NCBI GenBank assembly: GCA_041652935.1
Contig: JBAZGH010000003.1
Span: 1-42,510 of the forward strand
DNA: 42,510 nt
DNA from: JBAZGH01 sp041652935
GTDB taxonomy: Bacteria; Patescibacteriota; Patescibacteriia; Patescibacteriales; XYC2-FULL-47-12
Direction: 5' to 3'
The translations under genes and the position numbers were made by a program. This document shows positions 9,641 through 16,368 of the stretch, piece after piece. A model generated the notes under the pieces. That model saw only the letters and a list, made by a program, of their open reading frames with translations, was not told the DNA's origin and ran no database searches. Position 1 is the first letter of the stretch, and every line of letters starts with the position of its first letter.

Positions 9641-10552
9641 ATGTTCGACAATTTAAACCAACAACAAGGACAGGGGGGGCAGCCAAATCAAAATTTGCCT
9701 CAAAGTCCGGGGGCAAGAAGCAAGCCGGCTTATAGTCCATCAAAAATTTCAGCAGCCGAACCTGAGGATATTTTTGCCGGAACCGACAGCCAGTCGGCCA
9801 GCCGTCCGGCGGCAGCCGTTTCTAATGCTGGAGGCGGAAATATTGCGCAAGCGGCAAAAGCCGTTAGTAAACCGCCGCAATTCCAGCCAAAATCGGAAAC
9901 GGCCACCGGCCAAAATCAATCACCCGCAGTACCTGATTTTTCGATCCCAAATCCAAATGTTGGCGCCCGGCAAGCGCAGGACCCAGAGCGATCAAACGGA
10001 GACAAAAAATACGTTATTATAGGAATAATAGTAATCACCGTTTTAGTGGTAATTTTAATTTCAATGATAGCGCTGGCTTATTACAAGGCAAGCAGCACCC
10101 CGGAAGATATAAGCGATTTGCCTATTCAGGGAAATACAGCCAATGAAGCGGATACTGCCGGCCAGCAAGAATCATTTTCTTCCAGCAACAATATCAACAG
10201 CAGTTTGAATTTGTCTGAATCTGAAGGAGGGGTTGACTCTGTGAATAGTAATTTTACAACCGAAGGAGATGCGACAACCGACAGCCAAGCGCAAAAAAAT
10301 AATCAATATATTTTAGAGGAAATTACCGATTCTGATAAAGATGGAATGACCGACGGGGAAGAGAAACGGCTAGGAACAGACCCGAACAGCTCTGATACGG
10401 ATGGAGACGGATTGTTTGACCGGGAAGAGATTAGGGTTTACAAAACAGACCCGATAAACCCCGATAGCGACGGAGACGGATATAGCGACGGCGCAGAGGT
10501 GAAGAACGGATATAACCCGAACGGCCAGGGAAAATTATACGAATTACCATAA
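9641..10552 (+). CDS. Membrane-anchored protein with C-terminal TSP3 (calcium-binding) repeats
   Basis: 303 residues. A Gln/Pro/Ser/Ala-rich, probably disordered N-terminal region (1-120) precedes one membrane helix (about 125-150, IIGIIVITVLVVILISMIAL) and an acidic linker. Three thrombospondin type 3-like motifs follow at the C terminus: DSDKDGMTDGEE, DTDGDGLFDREE and DSDGDGYSDGAE, whose Asp side chains would bind calcium outside the cell. The next gene has the same architecture and the two look like diverged paralogues. The exact role is unknown; a structural or adhesive surface function is inferred. The start lies about 15 bases after a palindrome arm, without an SD. Confidence 0.75.
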   Translation: MFDNLNQQQGQGGQPNQNLPQSPGARSKPAYSPSKISAAEPEDIFAGTDSQSASRPAAAVSNAGGGNIAQAAKAVSKPPQFQPKSETATGQNQSPAVPDFSIPNPNVGARQAQDPERSNGDKKYVIIGIIVITVLVVILISMIALAYYKASSTPEDISDLPIQGNTANEADTAGQQESFSSSNNINSSLNLSESEGGVDSVNSNFTTEGDATTDSQAQKNNQYILEEITDSDKDGMTDGEEKRLGTDPNSSDTDGDGLFDREEIRVYKTDPINPDSDGDGYSDGAEVKNGYNPNGQGKLYELP

Positions 10553-10554
10553 CA

Positions 10555-10648
10555 GTTAAAAGTTTATAAAGTTAGAAAGTAAAAAGTTTAGTCGAAATTT
10601 ATTTAAACTAAAACTTTATAAATTTTATGACTTTACAAACTTTTAACT
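10555..10648. repeat. AT-rich palindromic intergenic element
   Basis: GTTAAAAGTTTATAAAGTTAG at 10555-10575 pairs with 10628-10648, with two differences over 21 bases. This foldback element fills the gap between the two TSP3 genes and ends about 10 bases before the ATG at 10659. Confidence 0.7.
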
Positions 10649-10658
10649 AAATTTTTTT

Positions 10659-12011
10659 ATGTTTAAATTTTTAAAAAAACAGCAAACAACAAGCGAATCC
10701 AGAACGGAAGAGAAAGAGAAAAATAAAGAGCGCGGAGAACTGGACCACATTGAAATACGCGGCATGCCGAAAAAGTTCCGAAAAGAATCCTCGGGGGGCG
10801 CCAGCCAGACAAAAACAGTCGGGCTTTTGATAATTGTCGGCGGAGGCATAATTTTAATATCTGCCAGCGTTTTTTTATTTTGGTATATATATAATTCAGG
10901 GGACGAGAATAAAAACGTTGCTCAAGAAAATGCAAATATTTCTCAAGAATCGGCAGTAAATGAAGAAGATAAAAAGGAAGAGCCGGAAGAAGTAATAGAA
11001 GAAAGCGCAGAGTCGGAAATTTTTAGCTGCGGTTCCAATAAAAGAGCGTTGTTAAATTCCATAGATGACGATTATGGCATAGAAGAGGTTTTCGCCTGCT
11101 TGGGCGAGCAAATAGCAAATAACTGCCAAAAAGCAACCAGCACCTTAAAGACAATAGACGCGGGCGAGGTCCAATTTGAAATTTTAGGCGAAAGACAGAG
11201 CAAATGCCTGGTTAAAGCAAGCTACGCAGATGACTTTAGCGGAAGCCTTTCAATATACGCCAATACTTCAATGCAGTGTTTTTATGACATTGACGAGCTT
11301 GATAATTTAGGATATGAGCCAGACAAGCTGGCTTATTATGTTTATCAGCAAAGCAGTTTGCAGAATTTAAGCGCAGAAAGCAGTAATTGCTTAGGCACGA
11401 CCGTTGATTTATGGCAGCAACAGGCGCGCCGGCAGGAAAATGAAGAAGACCAAAACTTTGAATTTAAAGCAGGTATTGATACTGACGGCGACGGCTTAAC
11501 TGATGTAGAAGAAAATACCGTCTTTGTTACTGATATAAATAAAATGGATACTGACGGCGACGGATATAACGACCGGGAAGAAATTTTAAATTTATATAAT
11601 CCCGCCGGCAACGGCCTTTTAGCTGACAGCGAATTGGTTTTAATTTACAGTAACACCGTTTATAATTATAACGTATTATATCCCCGCGATTGGCAGCGCG
11701 CAGAAAGCGCCGGCGGCATATTTTTTATGTCAGGAGTTGACGGGTCAATCCAGATTTTAACGCAGGATAATGAGGAAAATAAAAATATTGGGCAATGGCA
11801 TGCTGATTTAATAGGCGAGAGCGAAGCCGGCCAAAGCTCCGAAAAAACAAAAAATAACATGGAGGTGATTTACAGCGCCGACCGCCAGACCGCTTATTTA
11901 ACTTCTGCCGGAGGAGGAGATAAGGTTTTTATCATAACCTACAGTCCGGAAACCGGAAGCTCACTTGAGTTTTTAACTGTTTTACGGATGATGGTCAAAA
12001 GCTTTAAATAG
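10659..12011 (+). CDS. Membrane-anchored TSP3-repeat protein with C-terminal PsbP-like region
   Basis: 450 residues. A charged cytoplasmic N terminus (1-48) precedes a membrane helix (about 50-75), an acidic linker, and a domain containing several cysteines (about 125-250). Two TSP3 calcium-binding motifs, DTDGDGLTDVEE and DTDGDGYNDREE, come next. The last 130 residues (LVLIYSNTVYNYNVLYPRDW onward) have the look of the PsbP-like fold seen in lipoproteins of this group, but that assignment is tentative. It shares its architecture with the preceding gene. Probably a cell-surface protein that depends on calcium; its partner is unknown. Confidence 0.7.
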   Translation: MFKFLKKQQTTSESRTEEKEKNKERGELDHIEIRGMPKKFRKESSGGASQTKTVGLLIIVGGGIILISASVFLFWYIYNSGDENKNVAQENANISQESAVNEEDKKEEPEEVIEESAESEIFSCGSNKRALLNSIDDDYGIEEVFACLGEQIANNCQKATSTLKTIDAGEVQFEILGERQSKCLVKASYADDFSGSLSIYANTSMQCFYDIDELDNLGYEPDKLAYYVYQQSSLQNLSAESSNCLGTTVDLWQQQARRQENEEDQNFEFKAGIDTDGDGLTDVEENTVFVTDINKMDTDGDGYNDREEILNLYNPAGNGLLADSELVLIYSNTVYNYNVLYPRDWQRAESAGGIFFMSGVDGSIQILTQDNEENKNIGQWHADLIGESEAGQSSEKTKNNMEVIYSADRQTAYLTSAGGGDKVFIITYSPETGSSLEFLTVLRMMVKSFK

Positions 12012-12231
12012 AACTTACTTTATACGAACTTAAATTATTTGCGATCCCTTAATGCGAATTCATTCTACGGATTTATACGGACACAGATGAATGCGAATAC
12101 TTCAAATTCAGTATTAATATACGTTATCGGTATTTGTGGCATTTGCATTCATCTGAGTAGTTTTAGATAAGTACAACGAATTCGTATTAAAGGTTTGGTG
12201 GACTAAAAAATCCGTAAAAAGAAATTTGAAC
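12012..12231. repeat. 94-bp repeat family, copy A, with an inverted partial copy
   Basis: 12138-12231 (GGCATTTGCATTCATCTGAG ... TTTGAAC) matches 13988-14081 over 94 aligned bases with about 80 identities. The upstream half (12012-12115) carries related sequence in the opposite orientation; for example CAGATGAATGCGAATAC pairs with GCATTTGCATTCATCTG, so the region can fold back. Its right end touches the ybeY ATG at 12232. Confidence 0.75.
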
Positions 12232-12639
12232 ATGAAGCTAGAAATAAATAATACTACCAAACAGAGGATAAATAAAAAATTACTGCAAAAAGCGGCTGAT
12301 GTTTTCGGAAAAAAAATGGGGTTTGCAAAGTCATCGATTTCGTTGGCTATAGTGGGAGAGGGCAAAATGAAAAAGATAAATAGCGCCTGCCGGGGAATAG
12401 ATAAGCCGACAGATGTTTTGTCCTTTGAATTTAAAGATGGGGAGAATTTGGGAGAAATCATAATTTGCTATGAAGAAGTAAAAAAGCAGGCCGGGCGACA
12501 AGGCATTCCAGCGCAGGATGAACTTGTTTTTATTTTTGTCCATGGCTTGCTCCATTTAATTGGTTTTGATGATAAAAAAGAAAAAGACAGGGAAGAGATG
12601 ATTAAAAAAGGGAAAAAGTTGTGCAAAAGTATTATATAG
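12232..12639 (+). CDS. ybeY: Endoribonuclease YbeY (16S rRNA maturation)
   Basis: 135 residues, near normal length. YbeY is a single-strand endoribonuclease needed for 16S rRNA 3'-end maturation and ribosome quality control. The family signatures are IDKPTDVLSFEF at about residues 61-72, then LGEIIICYEEV, and the metal site HGLLHLIGFDD at about 104-114. The canonical site is HGxLHLxGYDH; here the third zinc ligand is Asp instead of His. Asp can coordinate zinc, so activity is plausible but not certain. The ATG at 12232 is preferred over an in-frame TTG at 12226. No SD; the upstream repeat ends at base 12231. Confidence 0.9.
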   Translation: MKLEINNTTKQRINKKLLQKAADVFGKKMGFAKSSISLAIVGEGKMKKINSACRGIDKPTDVLSFEFKDGENLGEIIICYEEVKKQAGRQGIPAQDELVFIFVHGLLHLIGFDDKKEKDREEMIKKGKKLCKSII

Positions 12640-12659
12640 ATGATAATATATAAATATTG

Positions 12660-12665
12660 TATAAT
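12660..12665 (+). promoter_or_regulatory. -10 box candidate for ftsA
   Basis: TATAAT lies 30 bases before the ftsA ATG in an AT-rich gap. There is no clear -35 and no TGn extension. Weak support. Confidence 0.3.
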
Positions 12666-12695
12666 TTAACTAAGAAACTATTTAACTAAAACAAG

Positions 12696-13949
12696 ATGAG
12701 GGATAATTTAATTGTCGGCCTTGATATAGGTTCAAATTACATAAGACTGGTAGCCGGGCAGAGGAAAGAAGATGAATTGCAAATTATAGGAGCGATAGAA
12801 TCGCCTTCAGAGGGGATTAACAGGGGAGTAATCAACAGCATTGAAGATGCAACCAGTTCAATTTCACGCTGTTTGGAAAAAGCCGAACGGCTGGTTGGTT
12901 TGCCTATTGTCAGCGCCTGGGTCGGAATTTCCGGATCGCATATTAAATCGGAAAAGAGCCGCGGCGTTGTTGCCGTTTCCCGCAGTGACGGCGAAGTTAC
13001 AGAGGATGATGTTGACCGCACCATTGAAGCGGCCAGAGCCCTTTCTGTTCCGCCTAATTATGAAATTTTGCACGTTATTCCAACTAGGTACACGGTTGAC
13101 AATCAAGCCGATATAAAAGATCCGGTGGGAATGATAGGCGTCAGGTTGGAGGCCGAGACTTTAATTATTCAGGGGCTTTCCTCCCAAATTAAAAATTTTA
13201 CCAAAGCTGTTTATCGGACTGAATTAAATATTGAAGACCTTGTTTTATCCAGTCTAGCGGCCGCCGAGGCGGTAATAACGGAAAAGCAGAAGGATTTGGG
13301 GGCCCTGCTTCTAAATATAGGCAACAGCACTACCAGCATCGCTGTTTTTGAAGAGGGTGAGTTGCTGCATACCGCGGTGCTGCCCATTGGCTCTGAACAT
13401 ATTACCGCCGATATTGCCATCGGGCTTCGCTGCCCGATAAATTTAGCCGAGCGCATTAAGATTAAATATGCGACAGCATCCTCAAAAGATATAAGCAAGA
13501 AAGACGAAATCAATATAACAGAGCTTCTAAAAGAAGAAGAACTTGGAGATGATGAAGAGTTTATTTCCAGAAAATATGTAGCCGAAATAACCGAAGCCAG
13601 GGTAGAGGAGATTATGGAGAAAGTTGATGAAGAATTGAAAAAAATAGACCGAAGCGGGATGCTTCCGGCTGGAGTTTTTTTAATCGGCGGAGGGGCGAAA
13701 CTGCCCGGAATTGTAGAGGTCGCGAAAAATAAATTACGGCTTCCGGCCAGCTTGGGCGTTAACCGCAGTATGGCTTCAACCATCGATAAAGTTAATGACC
13801 CCGCCTTTTTAACATCTCTGGGGTTATGCATCTGGGGCAACCAAATGTCAAGCAACAGGGGGGGGCATTGGGGCAAGTTGCCGTCCGCTAAAATGTTAAA
13901 TAATTTTACAAGCAAGGTTGGGGGGTGGTTAAAAAAGCTTAAACCTTAA
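12696..13949 (+). CDS. ftsA: Cell division protein FtsA
   Basis: 417 residues, normal length. FtsA is an actin-like ATPase that tethers FtsZ filaments to the membrane and recruits later divisome proteins. Visible are the phosphate-1 motif GLDIGSNYIRLV (about 8-19), the 1C domain with GVINSIEDA and VGISGSHIKSEKSRG, the ATPase segment LLLNIGNSTTSIAVF (about 205-219), and FLIGGGAKLPGI near 328. The C-terminal helix SKVGGWLKKLKP is amphipathic and fits the membrane-targeting sequence. It lies 5' of ftsZ, the classical order, but a repeat-filled 260-base gap separates them, so ftsZ may have its own promoter. Confidence 0.95.
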   Translation: MRDNLIVGLDIGSNYIRLVAGQRKEDELQIIGAIESPSEGINRGVINSIEDATSSISRCLEKAERLVGLPIVSAWVGISGSHIKSEKSRGVVAVSRSDGEVTEDDVDRTIEAARALSVPPNYEILHVIPTRYTVDNQADIKDPVGMIGVRLEAETLIIQGLSSQIKNFTKAVYRTELNIEDLVLSSLAAAEAVITEKQKDLGALLLNIGNSTTSIAVFEEGELLHTAVLPIGSEHITADIAIGLRCPINLAERIKIKYATASSKDISKKDEINITELLKEEELGDDEEFISRKYVAEITEARVEEIMEKVDEELKKIDRSGMLPAGVFLIGGGAKLPGIVEVAKNKLRLPASLGVNRSMASTIDKVNDPAFLTSLGLCIWGNQMSSNRGGHWGKLPSAKMLNNFTSKVGGWLKKLKP

Positions 13950-13987
13950 TTCAAGAAATTTTTTACTTACTTTTATATAGAATTTGC

Positions 13988-14081
13988 GGCATTTGCATTC
14001 ATTTGAGTCGTTTTAAATAAGCGCAACGAATTCGAATTAAATGTTTGGTGGACTAATTAATCCGTAAAAATAATCTTGAAC
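13988..14081. repeat. 94-bp repeat family, copy B
   Basis: Same orientation and length as copy A at 12138-12231, with about 80 of 94 positions identical by eye. The TTTGGTGGACTAA core and the ATCCGTAAAAA block are conserved. Confidence 0.8.
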
Positions 14082-14137
14082 TAAGCACTTGCATAAAAAT
14101 AATATTTAATATAAGATACAGGTACTTATTATTTTAT

Positions 14138-14198
14138 AACAATTAACACTTGACATTTAGAGTTTTATATTTTTTAAAATAGATAATTGTTAATTGTT
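14138..14198. repeat. AT-rich palindrome before ftsZ
   Basis: AACAATTAAC (14138-14147) pairs perfectly with GTTAATTGTT (14189-14198). ACTTGACATTT and ACTTGTCATTT next to the arms also repeat directly. The element ends about a dozen bases before the ftsZ ATG at 14211. Confidence 0.6.
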
Positions 14199-14210
14199 AC
14201 TTGTCATTTT

Positions 14211-15392
14211 ATGGCACAGGTTAAACCAGAAATTGAAACTTTTGCTAAAATAAAAGTAGTTGGAGCCGGAGGCGGAGGCGGTTCAGCTATTAACAGGATG
14301 ATTGAGTCAGGCATCAGGGATGTTGAATTTATTGCTGTTAATACTGATTTACAGGCGCTGCAGCATAATAAAGCCCAGACTAAAATCCATATAGGAAGAA
14401 CTATTACCAAGGGATTAGGAGCGGGAATGGATCCGGAGCTGGGAAAGCTGGCGGCCGAAGAATCGCAAAATGAACTGCGGGACGCTTTAAAAGGAGCTGA
14501 TATGGTTTTTATAACCTGCGGGATGGGCGGCGGGACCGGAAGCGGATCTTCTCCGGTAATAGCTGAACTTGCCCGCGATTCAGGCGCCCTGACAATAGCA
14601 ATTGTTACCAAACCGTTTTCCTTTGAAGGAGCGCAGCGGCGCAATATTGCCGATAGGTCCCTGGCTGAATTAACAGATAAAGTTGATGCCATAATAACTA
14701 TTCCAAACGACAAATTACTACAGGTTATAGAAAAGAAAACATCGCTTTTAGACGCTTTTAAAATAGCTGATGAAGTGTTGCGGCAGGGCGTGCAGGGGAT
14801 AGCGGAATTAATAACAGTTCCCGGTTTGGTTAATGTTGACTTTGCTGATGTTAAAAGTATTATGAACAATGCCGGATCTGCTTTAATGGGAATCGGCCAG
14901 GCCAGCGGGGAAAACAAAGCGATTGAAGCCGCTAAGATGGCGATAAACAGCCCGCTCTTGGAGATGTCCATTGAAGGCGCTCGGGGAGTATTATTTACAA
15001 TAGTCGGAGGAAAAGATTTATCAATGCATGAAGTTAATGAAGCGGCAAAGGTAGTTACCTCCTCAACAGATGAGGATGCCCGCATCATTTTCGGGGCGGT
15101 AATTGACGATAGATTGAAAGATGAAATAAAAATAACAGTTATAGCTACCGGTTTTGACGGGGTTAATAAGTCTTCCGGCAGCGATATTGGGCTCAACAAA
15201 GAAAATTCTTCTTATTCTCCCAGCAGTTTTCTAAAAAATAAAGCGGATGATTCGATGGAAGAGCGGAAAAAGAGCAAAGTTTCCCCCCTAAAAGCCGCGC
15301 AAGCTGAGCCGGTAAAGAATAAAGAAAAAGAAGACGATGAAGATGATGATGAATTGGGAATCCCGGCATTTATTCGCAAGAAGATGATGTAA
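14211..15392 (+). CDS. ftsZ: Cell division protein FtsZ
   Basis: 393 residues. FtsZ is the tubulin-like GTPase that forms the division ring. The nucleotide-binding motifs are VVGAGGGGGSAINRM near the N terminus, VNTDLQAL, and the tubulin signature GGGTGSGSSP (about residues 103-112; GGGTGTG is commoner). The catalytic T7 loop region is NVDFADVKSIMNNAG. After the globular core (about 315) comes a charged linker and the conserved C-terminal peptide ELGIPAFIRKKMM that binds FtsA. I prefer ATG 14211 (MAQVKPEIETFAKIKVVG) to the upstream in-frame TTG at 14187, which lies in the palindrome arm. Confidence 0.96.
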   Translation: MAQVKPEIETFAKIKVVGAGGGGGSAINRMIESGIRDVEFIAVNTDLQALQHNKAQTKIHIGRTITKGLGAGMDPELGKLAAEESQNELRDALKGADMVFITCGMGGGTGSGSSPVIAELARDSGALTIAIVTKPFSFEGAQRRNIADRSLAELTDKVDAIITIPNDKLLQVIEKKTSLLDAFKIADEVLRQGVQGIAELITVPGLVNVDFADVKSIMNNAGSALMGIGQASGENKAIEAAKMAINSPLLEMSIEGARGVLFTIVGGKDLSMHEVNEAAKVVTSSTDEDARIIFGAVIDDRLKDEIKITVIATGFDGVNKSSGSDIGLNKENSSYSPSSFLKNKADDSMEERKKSKVSPLKAAQAEPVKNKEKEDDEDDDELGIPAFIRKKMM

Positions 15393-15486
15393 GTTCAAGC
15401 GAATTTATACGGATTTAAAACTACGTCAAACCATTAATTCGAATACGTTGTACGCGCTTATTATTTCTCAGATGAATGCGAATGCC
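15393..15486. repeat. 94-bp repeat family, copy C (inverted)
   Basis: It reads GTTCAA...ACGGATTT...TCAAACC...CAGATGAATGCGAATGCC, the reverse complement of copies A and B with more divergence. It starts right after the ftsZ stop codon. Confidence 0.7.
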
Positions 15487-15539
15487 GCAAATACGACGAA
15501 CGCAGACGTTGCAAATTATTTTAAAATTTATATAAATAA

Positions 15540-15568
15540 AGCCATCCGAAAGGGTGGCTTTTCTATTT
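15540..15568 (+). terminator. Rho-independent terminator after ftsZ
   Basis: AGCCATCC, a GAAA tetraloop and GGGTGGCT form an 8-bp stem (one T-G wobble), followed by TTTTCTATTT. Confidence 0.8.
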
Positions 15569-15588
15569 ATACACATATCCACAGGTAA

Positions 15589-15620
15589 AAATTAGGCAAA
15601 TCATCAGCCTAATTTTTTAT
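15589..15620 (+). terminator. Second terminator-like hairpin
   Basis: AAATTAGGC (15589-15597) pairs with GCCTAATTT (15607-15615) and is followed by a T-rich tract. The A-rich 5' flank means it could work in either direction. Confidence 0.65.
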
Positions 15621-15669
15621 TTTTATGCACAGTCAAGAGCTTTTACTACGATTAGCCAATATCTACATA

Positions 15670-15708
15670 TTGACTGATGATGTGGGTATGATATACTATA
15701 TGTAGTAT
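15670..15708 (+). promoter_or_regulatory. nrdR operon promoter with overlapping NrdR boxes
   Basis: TTGACT (15670-15675), a 16-base spacer and TATACT (15692-15697) with an extended TGA just before it form a good promoter. ATACTATATGTAGTAT (15693-15708) agrees with the NrdR box form ACACTATATATAGTGT at 13 of 16 positions and covers the -10. A weaker half-like box (CTACATATTG, 15663-15672) overlaps the -35, with centres about 33 bp (three helical turns) apart. NrdR normally binds paired boxes, so autorepression of nrdR and control of nrdD are likely. Confidence 0.65.
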
Positions 15709-15719
15709 TATAAGTACTA

Positions 15720-15791
15720 AGTCAAAAGTCCGTAAAGTCTATAAAGTTAGATATAAAAAATCTTATTTTTAGACTTTAAGGACTTTCGACT
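15720..15791. repeat. AT-rich palindrome before nrdR
   Basis: AGTCAAAAGTCCGTAAAGTCT (15720-15740) is inverted at 15771-15791 with two differences. The right arm ends 17 bases before the nrdR ATG at 15809, inside what would be the nrdR leader. Confidence 0.7.
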
Positions 15792-15808
15792 TTATGACTT
15801 TCGACTAT

Positions 15809-16288
15809 ATGAAGTGTCCCGCCTGCAATTTCAATGATACTAAAGTCGTCGATTCACGCGTAGCGACAGACGGTTTTTCTATCCGCCGCCGCCGAGAATG
15901 CTTGAAATGCAATTTCCGCTTTTCCACCTATGAAGAAATGGAGATTTTAAATTTAACCATTGTTAAAAGAGACGGGCGTCGGGAAAATTACAGCCGGGAT
16001 AAATTAATTAGTGGATTAAAAAAAGCTCTTGAAAAGAGGCCCATCACTGAAGATAATTTTAAAAAATTAGTAAATAGAATTGAACGAGATTTGCAGTTAT
16101 TGCGGAAAAGCGAAATAACAAGCCAGCAACTAGGGCAGGCGGTAATGAAGGAATTGCGAAAAACCGACCAGGTTGCCTATATCCGTTACGCCTCAGTTTA
16201 TGAATCGTTTAAGGACGCGCAGACATTCCAAAAAGAATTGAATAAATTGTTAAAAAAGAAAGTGAAAAGTTCAAAAGTTAAAAAGTAG
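15809..16288 (+). CDS. nrdR: Transcriptional repressor NrdR
   Basis: 159 residues, normal length. NrdR senses ATP/dATP and represses ribonucleotide reductase genes. The N-terminal zinc ribbon is CPACNF...CLKC (MKCPAC start, then RRRRECLKCNFRFSTYE), followed by an ATP-cone from about residue 45 (VKRDGRRENYSRDKLISGL). The ATG at 15809 gives the canonical MKCP start; the in-frame ATG 15 bases upstream is less likely. The last codons (VKSSKVKK) run into an AT palindrome whose left arm overlaps the stop. The gene sits directly upstream of nrdD, the expected target, and NrdR boxes overlie its own promoter. Confidence 0.95.
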   Translation: MKCPACNFNDTKVVDSRVATDGFSIRRRRECLKCNFRFSTYEEMEILNLTIVKRDGRRENYSRDKLISGLKKALEKRPITEDNFKKLVNRIERDLQLLRKSEITSQQLGQAVMKELRKTDQVAYIRYASVYESFKDAQTFQKELNKLLKKKVKSSKVKK

Positions 16289-16353
16289 AAAGTTAAAAAA
16301 TAGATAATATTAGCAATTTTCTATTAACTTTCAACTTTTAAACTTTTTACTTT
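16264..16353. repeat. AT-rich palindrome overlapping the nrdR 3' end
   Basis: A left arm of AAAGTT/AAAAGT units (about 16264-16303) pairs with 16321-16353. The left arm contains the last eight codons and stop of nrdR, and the right arm ends about 15 bases before the nrdD ATG. Confidence 0.65.
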
Positions 16354-16368
16354 ATAATTCAATTACCC

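Noticed and set aside
12012..15486. CRISPR array from the recurring 94-bp sequences
   Set aside because: Copies are 1-2 kb apart, occur in both orientations and lack regular spacers; no cas genes in the window.
15572..15586. DnaA box (ATATCCACA) and possible replication origin between ftsZ and nrdR
   Set aside because: A single near-match with no cluster of boxes, no dnaA or dnaN nearby; not enough to call an origin.
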